From Capra hircus (lineage: Eukaryota > Chordata > Mammalia > Artiodactyla > Bovidae), in assembly GCF_001704415.2 (NCBI RefSeq), contig NC_030820.1:46296036-46360035 (forward strand): a stretch of 64,000 bases of DNA. Direction: 5' to 3'. The position numbers and the translations under genes were made by a program. This document shows positions 57,941 through 64,000 of the stretch, piece after piece. Under the pieces are notes generated by a model. That model did not search any database. It saw only the letters and a list, made by a program, of their open reading frames with translations, and was not told where the DNA came from. The stretch's first letter is position 1, and each line of letters starts with the position of its first letter.

Positions 57941-60900
57941 GACGGGGACACACCATTAGTGTGACCCTGGATAATGGACCTTGATGGCAAAACTTGCATT
58001 TTTCACTCAATAGGCCCTAAAGCGGGGCTGCCTAACAATTACTTGAAAATCCATCCAATTGCTGTTTTCTCACTACTGATAGCGCTAGGCTTGCTCCACC
58101 CTTCGCCATTCTGAAGCAAGTGGATGGCTTAAAACCCCGTGCGCTGGGCGCTTTTTCAGTGGAATATCACCTCAACTAGGTGACAACAACTAGGTGATGG
58201 CACCCAGCACGCTCAGACACACTCTTGCAGTCTGCTTCCTCACGGGCAGTCGCAGTGTGCCTGAGAAATGTGTTTAGAAGGCTCAGAAAGTACAGGGAGA
58301 CACACTGCCCTGACTGTGGAAATTAAGTCCTCTGGACAAGCCTGGATGTCTCATGTATGAGAAACTAGATAGTTCCTGCTAGGTGGAGGCCTGAAAACAC
58401 ACTCTATGTTGAAGCCTTTCTTTCCATGAAGGAAGATAGCTTTCCCAGCATACTGTGTGCTGAGTGACACACACTGCTAGAAAGGGCTTTCTTGGAGGTC
58501 ATTTTTTATTTGCCAATTCCCCTGAGGCTGAGACCATAGAGAGGGTCCCCACACTCACAGTGAAAGGCAAACCAACATCCAAACGTGGGTTCCATCATGT
58601 TTTCCCTGTAGGAGAGATCCAGTGAAGCTAGGCTAGGTCTGTCTGGAAAATTACTGGACCCTGTATGTTCACACCCTGAGTGTGAACCTGGATACTGGAC
58701 ATTGGTGGGAAATTTTCCATTTTTCCCTTGGTGGGCCCTAAGTAGACTGGCCTAGCAGCTGCTTGGAAATCCATCCAAACGCTGTTTTCTTACTTCTAAC
58801 AGCGCTAGCTTTTGTTTGCCCTTTGGGTTTCCTCAGGAAGCGGGTTGCTTGCAACTCCTTGCTGCGAGCCCATTTGTAGAGGATATCACCTCGACTAGGT
58901 GAGTACAGTATGATACCCAGCACTCTCAGACACACTGCCATAGCCTGCTTTCACACGCGCTGTCGTGGAAAGGCCTAGTGTTTGCAAGCCTTGTGTTTGG
59001 AAGGCTTGGAAATTTCAGTGAGAAACACTGCCCTGACTCTGTAAGTTAGGTCCTCTGGTCAAGCCTGGAGGTCTCACATCTTAGAAACTAGACAGTTCCT
59101 GCTAGACAGAGGCCAGAAAATATACTCTCTGTTGATGACTTTCCTTCCACAAAGGAAGACAGCTTTCCTAGTGTTCTGTGTGCTGAGAGTCTCACACTGC
59201 TTGAAAGCGTTTTCCTGGAGGTTATTTTCAGTCGCAATTTTCCTTGAGACTGAGACCATAGGGATGGTCTGCCACTCATGGGAAAGGGAAACCAAAATCC
59301 AAACGTCTGTTTCATCATGTTTTCCCTGTAGGAGTGATCCACTGAGCCTAGGTCTATGTGGAAAATTCCTGGATTCTGCGGGTACACAAACTGGGTGTTA
59401 ACATTTATACTGGACCTTTGTGGCAAAAATCCCATATTCCTCTTGGTGGAACCTAAAGCAGTGTGGCCTAGCAATTGCACGAAAATCCATCCAATTGCTG
59501 TTTTCTCACTTCTGACAACGCTAGCTTTGGTCCACCCATTGGGATTTCTTAAGGAAGCCAGCATATTGCAACTCCTCACCACGGGCCCATTTGCAGTGGA
59601 ATGCAGCCTCAACTAGGTGACCACAGTATGGCACCCACCAGTTTCAGACACATTCCCGAAGCCTGCTTCCTCGTGGGCAGTTGCAGTGTGGCCTAGGAAT
59701 GTGTTTACAAGGCTCGGAAAGCGCAGGGAGACACGTTGCCCTGACTCTGGAAGTTAGGTCCTCAGGGCAAGTCTGGAGGTCTCACGTCTTAGAAGCTCAT
59801 CCGTTCCGGCTAGTTAGAGGCCTGAAAACACACTCTCTATAGATGCCTTTCCTTCCATGAAGGAAGATAGCTTTCCCAGCATTCTGAGTGCTGAGAGACA
59901 CACGTTGCTTGAGAGCGCTTGTTTGGAGGTCATTTTTCAGTTGTAATATGCTCTGAGGGTGTGATCATAGGGAAGGGCCCCAAACTCACACAGAAAGGCA
60001 AACCAACATCCAAAAGTCTATTCCATCACGTCCTAAGTCCATCTGGAAAATTCTTGGATTCTGCGGGGACACCCTGAGTGTGAACTTGGATACTGGATCT
60101 TGGCGGCATAATTCACATTTTTCTCTCAGTGGGCCCTCAAGTGGTGCAACCTAGCAACTGCTTGAAAATCTATCCAATTGCTGTTTTCTTACTTCTACAG
60201 TGCTAGCTTTGCTCCACCATTTTGGATTTCTGAAGCAAGCGGGCGGCTGACCATTCCTCGCCACAGGCCCATGTGCAGGGGAATGTCACCTTGACTAGGT
60301 GACCAGAGAATGGCACCCAGTACTCTCACACTCCCACAGCATGCTTCACCATGCGTAGTCATGGAATGGCTTAGGAATGTGTTTGCAAGCGTTGGAAAGT
60401 GCAGGGAGACATCCTGCACCCAGTCTGGAAGTTAGGTCTTCTGGGAAAGCCTGGAGGTCTCATATCTAAAAACTAGACAGTCCATGCTAGATAGAGCTCT
60501 GAAAACACTCTCTCTAGATGCCTTTCCTTCCTCAAAGAAACCTGTCTTTCCCAGCATTCTGTACCCTGAGAGTCATGCACTGCTTGAACACGCTTGCTTG
60601 CTGGTCAGTTTTCAGTGGCAATTTTCCCCGAGGCTCTGACCATAGGGAAGCGCCCCACAATCACAGGGAAGGGCAAACCAACACCCAAAATTTGTTCAAT
60701 CACGTTTTCTCTTTAGGAGAGATCCAGTGAGCCTAGGTCTGCCTGGAAATTTCTTGGAAAATGCAGGGACACACCCTGAGTGTGAACTTAGATACCAGAC
60801 CTTGGTGGCAAAATTCACATTTTTCTCTCAGTGGGCCCTCAAGTGGGGTGGCCTAGCAACTGCTTGAAAATCCATCCTGTTGCTGTTTTCTTCCTTCTGA

Positions 60901-63900
60901 CAGCACTAGCTTTGCTTCACCCTTTTTTATTTCTGTAGCAAGCTGGCAGCTCACAACTCCTTGCTGCAGGCCCATTTGCAGTGGAATGTCACTTCAACTA
61001 GGTGAGCACAGTATGGCACCCAGCAATCTCAGACACACTCCTGCAGCCTGCTTCTTCATGGACAGTCGCAGAATGGCCTAGGAATGAGATTGCAAGGCTC
61101 AGTATTTCTAGGAAGACACACTACCCCAACACTGGAAGTTAGGACTGGTGGACCAGCCTGGAGTTCTCACGTTAGAAGCTAAACAGTTCCTGCAAGGCAG
61201 AGACCTGAAAACACACTCTCTGTTGATGCCTTTCCCACCTTGAAGGAAGACAGCTTTCACAGCGTACTGTGTTTTGAGTGACACACACTGCTGAAAAGGA
61301 CTTTCTTGGAGGTCATTTATTATTCAAAATTTCCCCTGAGGCTGAGACCATAGGGAAGGTCCCCACACTTACAAGCAAAGGTAAACCAACCTCCAAACAT
61401 CTACTCCATCACTTTTTTCTGTAGGAGAAATTCAGTGATCCTAGGCATGTCTGGAAAATTCTTGGACCCTGCAAGTTCACACCCTGTTTGTGAACCTGGA
61501 TACCGGACCTTGGTGGCAAAATTTCCTTTTTTCTCTCAGTGTGCCCTAAAGCAGGACAGCCTAGTAACTGATTGAAAATTAGCTATTTTCTAGCTTCTGA
61601 CAGGAGTAGCTTTGGTCCACCTTTTGTGATTTCTTAAGGAAGCGAGTGGCTCCTAACTCCATGCTGCGGGGCCATTTGCAGTGGATTGTCACCTCAAGTA
61701 TGTGACCACAGTATGGTATGCAGTACTTTCAGATACACTCCTGCAGACAGCTTCCTCATGGGCAGTCACGGTGTTGCCTAGGAATATAGTCACAAGGCTC
61801 AGAAAATCCATGTAGGCACTCTGCCCTGACTCTGGAAGTTATCTCCTCTTGGCAAGCCTGGAGGCCTCAAGCCTTAGAAGCTAAACAGTTCCTGCTAGAT
61901 AGAGGCCTGAAAACACACTCTCTGTTGATGCCTTAATTTCCTCGAAGGATAGCTTTCCCAACATATTGTGTGCTGAATGACACACACTGCTGGAAAGCGC
62001 TGTTTTAGGTCATTTTTCACTCGTGATTTTACCTGAGACTGAAACAGAAGGAAGGTCCCCACACTCACAGGGCAAGGCAAAGCAACATCCAAACGTCTGT
62101 TCCATCACCTTTTCTCTGTAGCAGAGATCCAGTGAGTCTAGGTCTGTCTGGAAATTTCTTGGAAACTGCGGAGACACACCATGAATGTCAACCTGGATAT
62201 CGAACCTTGATGGCAAAATTTGCATTTTTCTCTTGGTGGGCCTTAAAGAGGTCTGGCCTAGCAACTGCTTAAAAATCAATCCAATTGCTGTATTGTCTCT
62301 GCTGACATCACTAGCTTTGCTCCATCCTTTGGCATTTCTAAAGGAAGCAGTTGGCTTGCAACTACTCTGGGTGTGCACATTTGCAGTAGTATGTTACCTT
62401 GAATAGTTGACCACAGTATGACACCTAGCAGTCTCAGACACAAGCCCGCAGCCTGCTTCCACAAGGGCAGTCACAGAATGGCCTATGATTATTGTTTAAG
62501 GTTCGGAAAGTGCAGAGATACACACTGCCCTGACTCTGGAAGGCAGGGCTTCAGGGCAAGCCTGGAGCTCTCACATTTTAGAAACTAGAGAATTCCTTCT
62601 AGACAGAGGCCTGAAAACACACTCTCTGTTGATACCTTTTCTTCCATGAAGGAAGAAAGCGTTCCCAGCATTCTGTGTGCTCAGAGTCTTCCACTGTTTG
62701 GAATCCCTTGCTTGGAGGTCTTTTTTCAGTCACAATCTCCCTCGAGGCTGAGACCACAGAGAAGGTACACACACTCACAGGGAAAGGCAAAGCAACATCC
62801 AAATGGCTGTTCCAACAAGTTTTTCTGTAGGAGAGATATAGTGAGCCTAAGTCTATCTGGAAATTTCTTGGAAATTCTGGGGACACACCATGAGTGTCAA
62901 CCTGGATATTGGACCTTGATGGCAAAATGTGCATTTTTCTCTCGATGAGCCCTAAGTGGGGCGGCCTAGCAACTGCTTGAAAATTAATCCAATTGCTGTA
63001 TTCTCCGTTCCTACATGGCTAGCTTTGTGCCATCTTATGGCATTTCTGAAACAAGCAGGTGGCTCACAACTCCTCGCCACTGACCCATTTGCGGTGGAAT
63101 GACACCTTGACTAGGTGACCACAGTATGGCAATAACCACTTTCAGACACTCTCCCACAGCCAGCTTCCTCATGGGCAGTCGCCCATGTGGCCTAGGAATA
63201 TGTTTGCAAAGTTTGGAACCTGGTATGAGATACCCTGTGCTGACTCTGGAAGTCAGGTCCTCTGGGCAAGCCTGGAGGTCTCATGTCTTAGAAGTGAAAC
63301 AGTTCCTGCAAGAAAGAGGCCTGAAAACACACTCTCTGTTGTAGCCTTTGCTTCCTTGAAGGAAGATAACTTTCCCAGCATACTGTGTGTTGAGTGACAC
63401 ACACTGGTGGAAAGTGCTTGCTGGAGGATATTTATCAGTCACAAATTTCCCTGATCCTGAGTCCGTAGGGAAGGTCCCCACACTCACAGGGAAAGGCAAA
63501 ACACATAAATGTCTGTTCCATCATGTTCTTGCTGTAGCAGAGAGAGCCTAGGTCTGTCTGGAAATTTCTTAGAAACTGCCCAGACACACCATGGGTGTTA
63601 ACCTGGATATCAGAACTTGATGACAAAATTAGCATTTTTCTCTCGATGGGCCCTAAGCAGGGCAGCCTGCTTGCAAATCCACCCAATAGCTGTTTTCTCA
63701 CTTCTGACAGTGCTAGGTTAAATCCACCCTTTGGTATTCCTGAAGCAAGTGGGCAGCTCAAACTCCTTACCAGGGGCCCATTGCAGTGGAATGTCACCTC
63801 AACTAGGTGACCACAATATGGCACCCAGCACTCTCAGACACACTCCCACAGCCTGCTTCCTCATGGGCAGTCGTGGAATGGCCTAGGAATGTGTTTGCAA

Positions 63901-64000
63901 GGCTTGGGAAGTGCAAGGAGACATACTGCCCTGACTCTGAAATTTAGGTTGTCTGGGAAAGCCTGGCGTTTTCATGTCTTAGAGACTAGGCATTTCTTCC

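Larger units (their letters stand above)
50553..64000. repeat. Tandem satellite array, repeat unit about 705 bp, at least 18 units
   Basis: A single anchor (GAAAATCCATCCAATTGCTG and variants) recurs at 51067, 51797, 52505, 53197, 53895, 54606, 55315, 56260, 56961, 58045, 58765, 59481, 60164, 60866, 61574, 62271, 62979 and 63673. Spacings are 683-730 bp except two enlarged ones (945 and 1084) that contain Bov-B insertions. Other blocks keep the same order in each unit: CTAGCTTTGCTCCACCC, GTGACCACAGTATGGCACCC, AGGAATGTGTTTGCAAGGC, GAGGCCTGAAAACACACTC, CATCCAAACGTCTGTTCC. Units are clearly diverged from one another. The array continues past the window end. The unit size matches the roughly 0.7-kb ruminant satellite II class (bovine 1.723 and relatives), but I cannot confirm identity. 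The many 60-190 aa frames are not genes. Confidence 0.96.

Noticed and set aside
50553..64000. Dozens of 60-190 aa frames in the satellite, recurring in related form (for example FSSSC and RKQLLDGF pieces)
   Set aside because: The recurrence follows the 705-bp unit. Frames appear on both strands and are broken differently in each unit, so they reflect the repeat and not coding selection.
50553..64000. CRISPR-like array
   Set aside because: The repeats are 705-bp contiguous units without short repeats and unique spacers, in vertebrate nuclear DNA.

Overview
The window is nuclear DNA from a bovid ruminant (cattle, sheep or goat lineage; the sequence does not say which). The evidence is many copies of the RTE-type LINE Bov-B, its tRNA-derived Bov-tA/BovA2 SINE partners, cetartiodactyl CHR SINEs and artiodactyl-type L1 copies, alongside older mammalian repeats (L2, MIR, Tigger). 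Nothing bacterial is present, and most open reading frames are remnants of retrotransposons or chance frames in GC-rich or satellite DNA.

One host gene can be named. On the minus strand, 12436-12570 is a first coding exon that translates as the N-terminus of ZMYND11 (BS69), with good splice sites on both sides. About 14 kb upstream (to the right) lies a strong CpG island (about 25780-27190), which is the likely ZMYND11 promoter. It has a candidate non-coding exon 1 ending at a GTAAGT donor at 26736. The gene runs leftward: 1-12435 is intron 2, 12571-26735 is intron 1, and later exons are outside the window.

Layout: 1-12435, intron 2 with Bov-B, L1, SINE and Tigger2-like pieces. 12436-12570, ZMYND11 coding exon. 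12571-25500, intron 1 with a GC-rich patch at 13385-13815, several L1 3' ends, SINEs, a Tigger1-like element and a MIR. 25510-27190, degenerate minisatellite and CpG island. 27250-33945, upstream flank with old L1/L2 and younger Bov-B. 33945-48712, a dense nest in which one L1 is split by three Bov-B and two CHR insertions, followed by further Bov-B copies that themselves carry SINE and L1 insertions. 48960-49760, an LTR-like sequence. 50553 to the window end, a tandem array with a repeat unit of about 705 bp (18 units counted), interrupted by two Bov-B insertions.

The strongest structural observations are the satellite array upstream of a housekeeping-type promoter, higher-order similarity among its units, a Bov-B copy with a 5' inversion flanked by a perfect 11-bp target-site duplication, and several exact target-site duplications that order the insertions. 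I found no new gene system. The satellite array and the nested retrotransposon block are the parts most worth a second look.
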